Part shown: positions 1 through 8,206 of the stretch, in pieces
How the letters are laid out: each line of letters begins with the position of its first letter
How positions within the stretch are numbered: position 1 is the first letter of the stretch
Assembly (NCBI GenBank): GCA_016191525.1
Contig: JACPOK010000026.1
Coordinates: 62,001 to 126,000, forward strand
Direction: 5' to 3'
Origin: Burkholderiales bacterium
GTDB lineage: Bacteria; Pseudomonadota; Gammaproteobacteria; Burkholderiales; Burkholderiaceae_C
Length of the DNA stretch: 64,000 bases
Program-made: the position numbers and the translations under genes
The notes under the pieces: generated by a model
Database searches by the model: none
What the model was told of the DNA's origin: nothing
The model's input: the letters and a program-made list of their open reading frames with translations, nothing else

Positions 1-144
1 GGGAGTGAGCAATTTGAAGGACGTCGCGTCGATCACGCTCACCGTATCGGCGTTCTCGTTGGCGATGTACACCTTGTCGGCAGCGCTGGCTGCGAAGCCG
101 CAGGCGAGCAAGGCAATAGCGAGAAGAGTCTTGGGCGTTGACAT
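1..144 (-). CDS. YVTN-type beta-propeller protein, N-terminal part only (cut by window edge)
   Basis: Read on the minus strand from the ATG at 144, the frame stays open to the window edge (48 codons). It starts with a typical Sec signal peptide (MSTPKTLLAIALLACGF..., cleavage likely after ASA-A). The next segment, DKVYIANENADTVSVIDAT, is the signature of the first blade of a YVTN/NHL beta-propeller protein. Such proteins are periplasmic or secreted and are often found beside copper-resistance or cytochrome genes; their substrate is usually unknown. It lies 4 nt downstream of the DUF3141 gene on the same strand, so the two are probably co-transcribed. The rest of the gene is outside the window, so the function cannot be refined. 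Confidence 0.75.
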   Translation of the reverse strand, partial: MSTPKTLLAIALLACGFAASAADKVYIANENADTVSVIDATSFKLLTP

Positions 145-148
145 GGGT

Positions 149-1918
149 CTAGTCCTTTCCGTAAAGCAAGGAGAAAAGCCGCTCGCTCGCGCCATCCCTG
201 GCGCTTCGATAGTTCTCAAGCGACTGCGATATGAGCTTGCTTGTGTGAGCTTCCACCGCGGCGAAAGGGTTGTCCTGCTTGGCCGGCATCCGTCCCTGCG
301 CAAGGAAAGGGGCGAACAGCTTCAGCGGCAGCATCCAGGGATTGAACTTGTCGGAGAACATCAAGGCGCTGGACCGCATTGGATGCAGCCACTTCAACAC
401 CTGCGCGCTCAACGGGTTGGAGAATGCCGTGACCCAAGGACGCAGAGTGTTCTGGTACACCACTTCGTTCCACTCCGAGACTGCTCCGACCTTCTCGAAC
501 GATCTTTGCGGGTACACGTAGCGGATCTGCTCGACCTCGCGCTCCTCGAAGCGAACTGTGTACTGGGGCTTGCGGCAATCCGGGTCCCCGGTCGGATTGC
601 TGATCTTCATCTCGTACAGGCCAGGCTTCAGCGCATTGAGGTCGGCAAGGCTTTCCAGGATCGCGCGGTGCTCCAGCTTGGCCACGTTGCCAGATACGAA
701 GATGCCTAGATGCCCGACGTGGGGATTGAGGAGGTACACAATTCTCTGCCGCGCCTTCTTGAGGTCCGCAGTCGTGGGATAAACGGCCGGAATCCAGTTC
801 AGCGCCTGGTGCGGCGGTGAGATGTTGTCGCCGCTGGAGGCAAAGATCACCAGCGGATTGCGGATGCGCTTGAGGTCAACGAAGCAGTGCTCGTCGATCT
901 TCAAGGTTCCACGTTCGAGCTTGTTGCCGATGAAGAGGTCCTGGACGATTGACAAGATCTCCTCGCGGCTCAGGAAGTGATACCCCGTCCACCACTTTTC
1001 GAAATCGAGGAAGCGCTGTCGTTCGGTATCGATGTTCGCGAAGACGTTGTAGTTCTTGTCCCAAAGCGTATTGGATGGGCTCAGGTTTTCGAAGTTCTGT
1101 ACCAGCCATGCGCCGTCCAGCTTCCCGTCGCCCAGGTCCGCGAGCAGATGCGTCATCCAGCTGCCGCCCATCAAGCCGCCTGACAGGCGCATCGGGTTGA
1201 CGTCGGATGCACCGGCCCAGTACGAAAGCGGAGACCCGTTCAGCACAGTAACCCCCGCAAGGCCTTCACAGTCGGCCGCAAGGAGGGTTGCCGCCCAGCC
1301 GGCCTGGCAATTGCCATAGAGCACGGGCGGCATGCCGTCGTGCCGGCTGCTCACCTCCTCGACAAAGCGCCGCAGCACATGCAGCACGTCCGCAAGGGTC
1401 TGGTTCGGACATGGCAGCGGAAAAAATACGACAAAGTAGGTTGCGTGGCCTTCGTGCAGGGACATGCCAACTTCGGAGTCGTGCTTGAAGCCGCCGATGC
1501 CCGGGCCGTGTCCGGCACGGGGATCAATGATGACCACTGGCGGCTTGCTGGCGTCCACGCAATCCATGGCGTCGTCCTCCTCGCAGCGAGTGATGCGCAG
1601 CAAGGCGTAGTTCGCCGGGCGCTCGAACAGCCTGGCATCCAGGATCGTCTCGTACTCGAAATGGAGTGGGGGCGGCATGCCGGCTGTCTCATGCGCCAAC
1701 ATGTTGTTGGCCCGCTCCCTGAACGTGTCCAGGAGCATCAGGCTGCGTTGCCAGCGATCGATCTGGTAGCGCAATGCCTGTTCCATGAGGGACACCGGTA
1801 CTGCGGGCGCCACACCGGCTTGCGCGGCAGCCGCAATCCCGGCATTTGCAGGCTTGGGTGCCCGGGTGGTCTTGGTGGCCGCCTTGGCTTTGGGCTTCAC
1901 TGCAGCAGCCGCGGTCAT
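149..1918 (-). CDS. DUF3141 family protein (PHA-synthase-like alpha/beta hydrolase)
   Basis: 589 aa. After an Ala/Lys/Pro-rich low-complexity N-terminus (residues 1-40) comes an alpha/beta-hydrolase-like region. It holds [18 protein letters not shown] and the box [10 protein letters not shown], in which Cys sits where the lipase-type nucleophile would be, as in PhaC polyhydroxyalkanoate synthases. This matches the DUF3141 family, described as poly(3-hydroxyalkanoate) synthetase-like; no reaction is established for it. No signal peptide is seen. Its start overlaps the stop of the upstream copper-type ATPase by 4 nt, so it belongs to the same operon. Why a PHA-synthase-like protein should be translated together with a metal pump is unknown. 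Confidence 0.8.
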   Translation of the reverse strand: MTAAAAVKPKAKAATKTTRAPKPANAGIAAAAQAGVAPAVPVSLMEQALRYQIDRWQRSLMLLDTFRERANNMLAHETAGMPPPLHFEYETILDARLFERPANYALLRITRCEEDDAMDCVDASKPPVVIIDPRAGHGPGIGGFKHDSEVGMSLHEGHATYFVVFFPLPCPNQTLADVLHVLRRFVEEVSSRHDGMPPVLYGNCQAGWAATLLAADCEGLAGVTVLNGSPLSYWAGASDVNPMRLSGGLMGGSWMTHLLADLGDGKLDGAWLVQNFENLSPSNTLWDKNYNVFANIDTERQRFLDFEKWWTGYHFLSREEILSIVQDLFIGNKLERGTLKIDEHCFVDLKRIRNPLVIFASSGDNISPPHQALNWIPAVYPTTADLKKARQRIVYLLNPHVGHLGIFVSGNVAKLEHRAILESLADLNALKPGLYEMKISNPTGDPDCRKPQYTVRFEEREVEQIRYVYPQRSFEKVGAVSEWNEVVYQNTLRPWVTAFSNPLSAQVLKWLHPMRSSALMFSDKFNPWMLPLKLFAPFLAQGRMPAKQDNPFAAVEAHTSKLISQSLENYRSARDGASERLFSLLYGKD

Positions 1919-4362
1919 GCCAGCGCCTCTGCTGCGACCCGCGCCGTTTCGGCGCGCGCCTTAGAGGACGGGGCTGCCTTGATGCCCGCAAGCTTCGTCC
2001 GCTTGAGCATCAACGCGTTCAATGCCACCAACGCCGAGCTGCCGGACATCGACAGCGCAGCGATTTCGGGCGAGAGGGTGAACGGGTAGAAGACACCAGC
2101 AGCCACCGGAAACGCAATCACGTTGTAGCCCACGGCCCACCAGAGGTTCTGGTGCATTTTGCGCAATGTCGCGCGCGACAGCTCAATGGCGCCGACCACG
2201 TCATACGGGTCGCTCTTCATCAGCACCACCTGGGCGCTTTCCATCGCTACGTCCGTACCGGCGCCGATTGCGAAGCCGACATCCGCCTGGGTCAATGCCG
2301 GTGCATCGTTGATGCCGTCGCCTACCATGCCGACCTTGTTCCCCTGGTCCTGCAGCTCCTTGATCTTGGCGGCCTTCTGGCCAGGGAGAACTTCCGCCAG
2401 CACGATGTCGATCCCCAGCTCCTTGCCGATGCGGTCGGCAGTTGCCTGGTTGTCGCCGGTCATCATCGCTACCTTGACGCCTCGCTCCTGCAGCTTGGCA
2501 ATCGTCGCCTTGGACGTTGGCCGGACGGCATCGGCAATGGCAATCAGGCCGATGAGCTTTCCCGCCCTTGCCACGTGCACGGCGGTGCGTCCACCCCCTT
2601 CAAGCCGCGCAGCCTCGACGGCCAGTGCGTTAAGGTCCACGCCTTCGGCCTGCATCAGTTTGCGGTTGCCCAGCAAGACCGCGTCGGGTCCGATGCTGGC
2701 CCGAGCGCCCTGACCATCGACGTTGGTGAAGCCCGTGGCCAGCTCTGTCGGCATGGCGCCGGCCCGCTTGAGAATGGCATGCGCGAGCGGATGCTCGGAA
2801 AACTTCTCCAGTGCAGCCGCGGTGGCGAGCAAGTCAGCTTCGCTCACCCCAGGGGCCGTGACCATCTCCACCACATCGGGCTGGCCCACAGTGAGCGTGC
2901 CGGTCTTATCGAAGACGACGACCGTCAGCTTGGTGGCGTTCTCCAACGCCGACGCGTTCTTGAAGAGGATGCCGTTCATCGCGCCCAAGCCGGTGCCGAC
3001 CATGATCGCCATCGGGGTGGCGAGTCCCAGTGCGTCAGGACAGGCGATGACAAACACCGTGATGGTCAGGGTGAGGGCGAACAGCAGAGGTTGACCGAGT
3101 ACCCAGAACCACACTGCGAAGGTCAACAGGCCGATGACGATTGCTGCCAGCACCAGCCACTGCGATGCGCGATCCGCGAGCAGCTGGCCTGGCGCCTTTG
3201 AGTTTTGCGCCTCCTGGACCAGCTTGACGATCTGGGCGAGGGCGGTATCCGCACCTACCTTGGTCGCCTTGTAGCGAAAGCTGCCGCTCTTGTTGATGGT
3301 GGCGCCGATGACCGAGTCGCCCGCAACCTTCTTCACCGGCATCGATTCCCCCGTCAGCATCGACTCATCGACCTGGGAGATTCCTTCGGTGATTTGCCCG
3401 TCGACCGGGATCCTGCCACCCGGCTTGACGACGACCGTTTCGCCAGCCAGAACTTCCGATGTGGGCACCTCGACCTCGGCGCCGGAACGAAGCACGGTGG
3501 CCATGGGCGGCGCGAGATCCATCAAGGCGCGGATGGCCTCGGAAGCGCCGGCGCGCGCGCGCATCTCCAGCCAATGGCCCAGTAGGATGAACACGAGCAG
3601 CACGGCCGAGGCTTCGTAGAACACCTCGCCCTCGTACAGGAACGTGGCTCCCACGCTGAACAGGTAGCCCGTGCCCACCGAGAGGACGACCAGCGTCGCC
3701 ATGTTGGCGACCCCATTGCGGGCAGACCGCCATGCAGCGACGAGGAAGGGCCAGCCCGGGTAAGCGATCGCCCCTGTCGCAGCGGCGAACAGGAAGAGCT
3801 TTCGGTCCATGCCAAATGGCACTGGAAAGTCTCCAAACATCTCCCCCATCGGTGAGTACAAGAAGACCGGGATGGCGAACAGGAGGGCGACCAGGAAGCG
3901 GTTACGCATGTCGCGGGCCATGTCTTGCATGGACATGCCTGGAGCATGACCCATGTCATGCATCATCTCCGCCTTGTCGTGCGCCATGGACTTGCCTGCC
4001 GCTGCAGGCGCCTTGTGACCCGCGTGACCCGCGTGGTCAGCGTGGTCAGCGTGAGCAGCGTGAGCAGCGTGAGCAGCGTGAGCAGCGTGAGGGGACCGGT
4101 CAGGCGCGCTCGCGATGCGACCGGCGGCATCACAGACATGGGCCGGAACCAATTCGCCGCGGCAGTGATAGCCGCAGTCCTTCACGCGTTGCCGAATAGC
4201 ATCCAGCGTGACTCTTGATTCGTCATAGTGCAGGGTGGCGCTCCCAGCGACATAGTTGACGTCCGCGTGGTGAACACCGGGGAGTGACTCCAGCTGCCGG
4301 GCGACACCTGCCGCGCTCAGGCTGGAGACCATCTCCGCGACTTCGACAGTGCTGGTTTTCAT
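1915..4362 (-). CDS. Copper-type P1B ATPase with CPD membrane motif
   Basis: 815 aa heavy-metal P-type ATPase. An N-terminal ferredoxin-like HMA fold (residues 1-70) lacks the CxxC pair. It is followed by an Ala/His/Asp-rich tract (about 91-116) and a Met/His-rich linker. The catalytic core is complete: TGES (337-340), DKTGT phosphorylation site (485-489), an HP pair (about 524), GDGINDAP (681-688). The transmembrane metal motif is CPD (441-443) rather than the CPC of CopA or CPH of CopB. The later membrane signatures YN (746-747) and MSGSS (772-776) resemble Cu pumps. Copper or silver export from the cytoplasm is inferred from these and from the DUF2933/DUF5676/Met-rich neighbours, but the CPD change makes the metal uncertain. 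It overlaps its neighbours on both sides by 4 nt. Confidence 0.88.
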   Translation of the reverse strand: MKTSTVEVAEMVSSLSAAGVARQLESLPGVHHADVNYVAGSATLHYDESRVTLDAIRQRVKDCGYHCRGELVPAHVCDAAGRIASAPDRSPHAAHAAHAAHAAHADHADHAGHAGHKAPAAAGKSMAHDKAEMMHDMGHAPGMSMQDMARDMRNRFLVALLFAIPVFLYSPMGEMFGDFPVPFGMDRKLFLFAAATGAIAYPGWPFLVAAWRSARNGVANMATLVVLSVGTGYLFSVGATFLYEGEVFYEASAVLLVFILLGHWLEMRARAGASEAIRALMDLAPPMATVLRSGAEVEVPTSEVLAGETVVVKPGGRIPVDGQITEGISQVDESMLTGESMPVKKVAGDSVIGATINKSGSFRYKATKVGADTALAQIVKLVQEAQNSKAPGQLLADRASQWLVLAAIVIGLLTFAVWFWVLGQPLLFALTLTITVFVIACPDALGLATPMAIMVGTGLGAMNGILFKNASALENATKLTVVVFDKTGTLTVGQPDVVEMVTAPGVSEADLLATAAALEKFSEHPLAHAILKRAGAMPTELATGFTNVDGQGARASIGPDAVLLGNRKLMQAEGVDLNALAVEAARLEGGGRTAVHVARAGKLIGLIAIADAVRPTSKATIAKLQERGVKVAMMTGDNQATADRIGKELGIDIVLAEVLPGQKAAKIKELQDQGNKVGMVGDGINDAPALTQADVGFAIGAGTDVAMESAQVVLMKSDPYDVVGAIELSRATLRKMHQNLWWAVGYNVIAFPVAAGVFYPFTLSPEIAALSMSGSSALVALNALMLKRTKLAGIKAAPSSKARAETARVAAEALA
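4029..4091. repeat. 9-bp tandem repeat encoding the Ala/His-rich tract of the CPD ATPase
   Basis: About seven consecutive, slightly varied copies of a 9-nt unit (GCGTGAGCA / GCGTGGTCA / GCGTGACCC on the plus strand). On the coding minus strand they encode HAA, HAD or HAG triplets, that is a His every third residue. The unit length is a multiple of three, so gain or loss of copies changes tract length without breaking the frame. Confidence 0.85.
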
Positions 4363-5009
4363 GCCGCAGCCTCTTTTTTCCCGAAGGAGGGAATGAACCG
4401 CGGCGTGCGCGCCGCGTAGGCGTCAAAGGCCGCTCCGAAGTGCTTTCGCATCTCCGCTTCTTCCGTCACTGCCAGCCGGCCGTACATGACCAGCAGGATC
4501 GGAAACATAGCCAGGGTGAGCAGCGTCGGCCATTGCAGCAGGAATCCCAGCAGGATCAAGACAAAAGCCACGTACTGCGGATGGCGGATGTGGGCATAGG
4601 CGCCTGTGGTCGCCAGCGTGTCGTGGCGTTGCGCGTGATACAGCACGTTCCAGGCGGTGGACAACAAATAGAAGCCGTAGCCCAGGAATACGTAGCTGGC
4701 GATATGAAGCGGGCCGAAATGAGCGTCGCCCTTTTCGCCAAGGAGGGTCGACCACAGGTGACCGGAGTTGTGCGACAGCAGGTCGAGGCCGGGGTACCTT
4801 GTCTGCAGCCATCCGGACAAGACATATAGCGTGAGAGGGAAGCCGTACATCTCGACGAAGAGAGCCACGATGAAGGCAGCGAAAGCGCCGAAAGTTCGCC
4901 AGTCGCGGGCCGTCTGCGGCTTGAAGAAGCTGAACGCGAACATCAGAAATATCGCCGAGTTCAGGATGACCAGCGTCCAGAGGCCGTAGGCGGAAGTGTC
5001 GTGGGTCAT
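4359..5009 (-). CDS. ICMT/PEMT-family membrane methyltransferase-like protein
   Basis: 216 aa with about five hydrophobic helices. The C-terminal half contains [11 protein letters not shown] followed by a hydrophobic helix and an EEAEM segment, the signature of the isoprenylcysteine carboxyl methyltransferase / phospholipid methyltransferase membrane family, which uses S-adenosylmethionine. Bacteria have no prenylated CAAX proteins, so the substrate is unknown; a lipid or a small metal-binding molecule would fit. The gene is wedged between the CPD-type ATPase (4-nt overlap) and the DUF2933 gene (4-nt overlap), so it is translated as part of the copper module. The family call is good, the function is open. 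Confidence 0.75.
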   Translation of the reverse strand: MTHDTSAYGLWTLVILNSAIFLMFAFSFFKPQTARDWRTFGAFAAFIVALFVEMYGFPLTLYVLSGWLQTRYPGLDLLSHNSGHLWSTLLGEKGDAHFGPLHIASYVFLGYGFYLLSTAWNVLYHAQRHDTLATTGAYAHIRHPQYVAFVLILLGFLLQWPTLLTLAMFPILLVMYGRLAVTEEAEMRKHFGAAFDAYAARTPRFIPSFGKKEAAA

Positions 5010-5290
5010 GGCTGCTCTCCCGATCGTGGGGCCGAATCTGCGGATGAAGCTTTATGACCGCGGTGGTCTGCATGGCCGCCGCCGTGGGAGCCGTGCCCGT
5101 TGTGCATGAACACGTGCATCAGCGGGCACGCGAGGAGCAGAAGCAGGGGCAGCGCGCCGATGAAGTGCGCGCGATGCTCGCTGAGCAGGAAGTATGCTGC
5201 GATGGCGCCCATCACAAGTAGCCCGATGGCGTAGCGCGAGCGCCAAAAGCCGGGTGCTTCTTGCTGCGGCGGGGAATGAAGATCGGTCAT
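5006..5290 (-). CDS. DUF2933 small membrane protein
   Basis: 94 aa. The ATG at 5290 was chosen because the protein from there matches the family length. A short polar N-terminus leads into two hydrophobic helices (about 21-35 and 43-60), then the hallmark ACPLMHVFMHNGHG followed by a His/Gly-rich tail. DUF2933 proteins are small inner-membrane proteins repeatedly found with copper or other heavy-metal efflux genes. The CxLMHxFMHxxH cluster is a plausible soft-metal site, which is my inference. It overlaps the methyltransferase gene by 4 nt. Confidence 0.75.
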   Translation of the reverse strand: MTDLHSPPQQEAPGFWRSRYAIGLLVMGAIAAYFLLSEHRAHFIGALPLLLLLACPLMHVFMHNGHGSHGGGHADHRGHKASSADSAPRSGEQP

Positions 5291-5313
5291 TTGGTTCTCC
5301 GAGGAATTTGCGG

Positions 5314-5574
5314 TCAGCGCGCCAGCCGGTTTTGCAGCCAGCTGAAGAACATCCCGGCAAGCAGCGCCCACGTGCTCAGCACGAGAAGCGCAACAAGGAA
5401 TCCAGGGAATGCGAAGGGCTGCGGACGAACCATGGTGGTGAAGTCCATGCCATGGAACAAGTTGTTCATCAAACCCAGGAAGGTGGTCGGTGCAAGTACC
5501 CAGGCCACTGTGCATAGGGCATAGAACCCACCGACGGTGATCGCCAGCGCGAGGCCGGTGCGTAAGGGTGACAT
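5314..5574 (-). CDS. DUF5676 family small membrane protein
   Basis: 86 aa with two transmembrane helices (about 8-30 and 55-78). Between them is the family's conserved segment around NNLFHGMDFTTM, followed by a WALLAGMFFSWLQN helix. DUF5676 proteins accompany copper ATPases and DUF2933 in many proteobacterial clusters; their role is unknown. The gene sits 23 nt from the DUF2933 start and 10 nt from the upstream Met-rich protein, on the same strand, so all belong to one transcription unit. Confidence 0.7.
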   Translation of the reverse strand: MSPLRTGLALAITVGGFYALCTVAWVLAPTTFLGLMNNLFHGMDFTTMVRPQPFAFPGFLVALLVLSTWALLAGMFFSWLQNRLAR

Positions 5575-5584
5575 GGCGTTCTGC

Positions 5585-6019
5585 CTACTTCGCCGGTGCC
5601 GGAGGCAGACGGTCCATCATCATCTGCATGGAAGCGCCCATCATTTCCATGCGCTTTTCCATCATTTGATGGTGCATCGACATGTCGCCCTTCATGGACT
5701 TCATGCCCCCGGCCGACATGCCATTCATCATGGTCATGCCGTCCTGCATGGTCTTCATGTGTTCTGCCATCAGAGCGCTACGCTCTTCTGGCGTCTTCGC
5801 GGCCATCATCTTTTCGTGCATGTCACGCATGGCTTTAGTCTGCGCATCCATCTTTTCCACGCTCGGTCCGGGCTTAGGAGCTGCCTGTTTGGATGTGGTT
5901 GCGGGGGCGTTTCCGGCGGGATGATGGCCGGTGTGCTGATCGGTCGGGGCCGCCGCGAACGCTGACGTGCCGAGGATGGAAACTGCAAATGCGATAGAAA
6001 GAAGGTGAACTCGGTTCAT
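5585..6019 (-). CDS. Exported Met/His-rich protein, probable periplasmic copper-binding protein
   Basis: 144 aa. A clear Sec signal peptide (MNRVHLLSIAFAVSILGTSAFA) is followed by a His-containing linker, a charged helical stretch and a very Met-rich region (about 60-135) with repeated MM and MxxM spacings such as MMNGM and MEMMGASMQMMM. Met clusters bind Cu(I) in the periplasm (for example in CopC, CusF and PcoE-type proteins), so a copper sponge or chaperone role is likely. It appears to be the first or second gene of the CPD-ATPase operon. No recognised domain covers the whole protein. Confidence 0.7.
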   Translation of the reverse strand: MNRVHLLSIAFAVSILGTSAFAAAPTDQHTGHHPAGNAPATTSKQAAPKPGPSVEKMDAQTKAMRDMHEKMMAAKTPEERSALMAEHMKTMQDGMTMMNGMSAGGMKSMKGDMSMHHQMMEKRMEMMGASMQMMMDRLPPAPAK

Positions 6020-6135
6020 GTGGAACTCCAGTGTGAATGTGGTGAAAAGCGAGGCGCAGGATCATGCATATCGGCCCCGCCCTGCGGAACCGAGGTGCAA
6101 CGCCGCAATGAGATTGCGGTCGACCTAACAGGAGG

Positions 6136-6549
6136 CTAGAGCGCCCACCGCGAGTAGATGATTCTTTCGGGGGGATCACTCAGCGAAGGCTGAGCTTCGA
6201 AGCCGCTCCAGTGGCGCGCGAGCAGGAGCGAGGGTTCGGTCCAGATGACTGCGGCCAAAGGCGGGGAACCCGGATCTACGGAGTCCACCCCGTTATTGCC
6301 TTGTAAGGCCTGCGATCCCTCGTCGCAGGCTTTCAAACACGGGGCGTTAGGGGCTTGTTCATTCTCATGCGCAGCCGCCGCGACGTGCGCTGTGGTGTGA
6401 GAGCTCTCAGAGGAGAGTTGGTGCCCGCCGTGGTTGGGCGCTTCCAACATGCAAGCATTAGCGAAGCCAGACGCCAGCACGAATAACCACACAGCCAGCA
6501 TCAACGATGCAGTAGTGCGGTTGGTGGTGGTGCGAAAGAGGAACTTCAT
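6136..6549 (-). CDS. Exported Cys/His protein with C-terminal RIIYSRWAL tail
   Basis: 137 aa. A signal anchor or signal peptide (about 15-32) ends near FANAC, followed by a His-rich region and a CLKACDEG pair. The C-terminus ends in PERIIYSRWAL. I do not recognise a named family. The small protein downstream of cusA (18356-18721) has the same plan: signal sequence, Cys pairs, then a [10 protein letters not shown] end. It lies upstream of the Met-rich protein and the CPD ATPase, separated by 116 nt, and its promoter region contains an FNR-like site. A copper-linked role is inferred from context only. Confidence 0.6.
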   Translation of the reverse strand: MKFLFRTTTNRTTASLMLAVWLFVLASGFANACMLEAPNHGGHQLSSESSHTTAHVAAAAHENEQAPNAPCLKACDEGSQALQGNNGVDSVDPGSPPLAAVIWTEPSLLLARHWSGFEAQPSLSDPPERIIYSRWAL

Positions 6550-6597
6550 GGCGGAAAACTAGTAGGTTCATGGTAGGGGGGCATTCGCTGAAGTCAG

Positions 6598-6611
6598 TTG
6601 ACTTAGATCAA
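6598..6611. promoter_or_regulatory. FNR/Anr-like box
   Basis: TTGACTTAGATCAA fits the FNR/Anr consensus TTGAT-N4-ATCAA at nine of ten positions and has perfect TTGA...TCAA arms. It lies in the divergent space between the minus-strand gene starting at 6549 and the ATP-grasp gene starting at 6791. The centre is about 55 nt from the first start and about 186 nt from the second. Regulation by oxygen limitation is possible; no strong -10 element is obvious on either side. Confidence 0.4.
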
Positions 6612-6790
6612 AGAGACCGCCATACATAAATCAGTATGCGCTCGCGTGCGGGTACGTGCGGCGTGTTGGCGATTACCTGCGTAAGGGAATGCGCCGAAGC
6701 ATATTTAGACTAGAGCTCAGCGGCTAGGCGGCCGTACTATGGGGCTATGTATCAATCCTCTTCTTCCGGCTTAATTGCAAGTCGTTCATC

Positions 6791-8170
6791 ATGAGCATCG
6801 CTGAACTGCAGCGCTCGTCCGTGCCTGTTCTTGGCGCGCAAGAGGCCCTCAATAACGGGTGTTTCTGCCTGACCTTGGACAACGGCGCCCTGGCGCGAGC
6901 ATTGGACTTTGAGCTTGCAGGAGTGCAGCTTTCCGAGCTCGTGCGGGAGCGCTGCCCTTATGTGTTCGCCGCCAGGCCAGTGTTTGTTGAAGCCGCCCAG
7001 GCCCGTCGCATGGCCGAGGTGATCCACGCGGTCGAGGCGGTTGTGGCTCTGCCGGCGTACGGTGATCAGGTGCTGGGAGCGGCTCCCGCAATTGCCCGTC
7101 TCGGTGCGGCAGGCCCGAAAGGAGTTTTCTTCGGGTACGACTTTCACGTCGGGAAGGATCGGCTGGGGCTGATTGAGATCAACACGAACGCCGGGGGCGC
7201 GATGCTGAACGCGGTCCTCGCACGCGCGCAGCGCGCTTGCTGTGCAGTGATGGAGGGGATGGCCCCGACGCTCCTGGATGTGGACGCGTTCGAAGAGCGG
7301 ATCGCGGCCATGTTTGTTCGGGAATGGGATCTCGCCGTTCGGGGAAGACAGCTTGCGAGCATTGCAATCGTCGATGACGTGCCTGAGCAGCAATATCTCT
7401 ACCCTGAGTTTCTGCTGTTCCAGCGGCTTTTTGAACAGCACGGTCTACGGGCCGTCATCGTCGGCCCGACCGACTTGCAGTGGCGAGGTGGCGTGCTTTG
7501 GGCCGGAGAGCTTGCGATCGACCTCGTCTATAACCGCCTGACTGACTTTTACCTCGAGGAGTCGGGCAGCGCGGCCTTGCGCGAAGCATATCTCCAGGAT
7601 GGAGTGGTCTTGACGCCGAACCCACGGGCTCATGCCTTGTACGCGGACAAGCGCAACCTAGCGCTCTTCAGTGATCGATCGCGGATGAGCGCGCTGGGGG
7701 TCCCAGACGAGGTGCAAAAGGTCCTGCTAGAACATGTGCCCCACACGGAAGTTGTCGTGGCTGAAGACGCACAACGGCTCTGGGACGCGCGGCGAAGTTT
7801 GTTCTTCAAACCGGTTGCGGGGTTTGGCAGCCGTGCGGCCTATCGTGGAGACAAGCTGACCAAGCGCGTCTGGCAGGAGATCCTGGCCGGGGACTACGTT
7901 GCCCAGGCGTTCGTGACACCAGGTGAGCGCAAGGTCAGCGGGGATGACGCAGGGCAAGCCATGAAGTTCGACATGCGGGCGTACACATACGAGGGATCTG
8001 TGATGTGGTTGGCCGCCCGGTTGTATCAGGGGCAGACCACCAACTTTCGCACCGTGGGCGGAGGCTTTGCGCCGGTGTACAGCGGATCGATGGTGGGCGG
8101 CTTCGGCGTGTCATCGAGTTCAGGCGACTGCGGGCCGGAGCTGGGTCACTGCAGTCCGGTCGGCGGCTGA
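6791..8170 (+). CDS. ATP-grasp superfamily protein
   Basis: 459 aa, cytoplasmic. Features of an ATP-grasp carboxylate-amine ligase are visible: GLIEINTNAGGA (about 137-148), PNPRAHALYADKRNLALF (about 278-295), FKPVAGFGSRAAYRG with the nucleotide-binding Lys, and an acidic/Asn metal-binding end KFDMRAYTYEG...QGQTTNFRTVGGG. The substrate is not evident, and resemblance to glutathionylspermidine-synthase-like enzymes is only general. It is followed after 36 nt by an APC permease. The last 25 residues look unlike a conserved domain and may be a non-homologous extension. ATG 6791 has no strong ribosome-binding site. Confidence 0.65.
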   Translation: MSIAELQRSSVPVLGAQEALNNGCFCLTLDNGALARALDFELAGVQLSELVRERCPYVFAARPVFVEAAQARRMAEVIHAVEAVVALPAYGDQVLGAAPAIARLGAAGPKGVFFGYDFHVGKDRLGLIEINTNAGGAMLNAVLARAQRACCAVMEGMAPTLLDVDAFEERIAAMFVREWDLAVRGRQLASIAIVDDVPEQQYLYPEFLLFQRLFEQHGLRAVIVGPTDLQWRGGVLWAGELAIDLVYNRLTDFYLEESGSAALREAYLQDGVVLTPNPRAHALYADKRNLALFSDRSRMSALGVPDEVQKVLLEHVPHTEVVVAEDAQRLWDARRSLFFKPVAGFGSRAAYRGDKLTKRVWQEILAGDYVAQAFVTPGERKVSGDDAGQAMKFDMRAYTYEGSVMWLAARLYQGQTTNFRTVGGGFAPVYSGSMVGGFGVSSSSGDCGPELGHCSPVGG

Positions 8171-8206
8171 TCGCTCCGGGCATCTGCGCGAGATGGGCCA
8201 GCCTTC

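Noticed and set aside
1340-3201. Long plus-strand open frames opposite the DUF3141 and CPD-ATPase genes
   Set aside because: They are antisense shadows in GC-rich coding DNA: composition is Arg/His/Gln-rich, no domains are visible, and the minus-strand genes have complete motifs.
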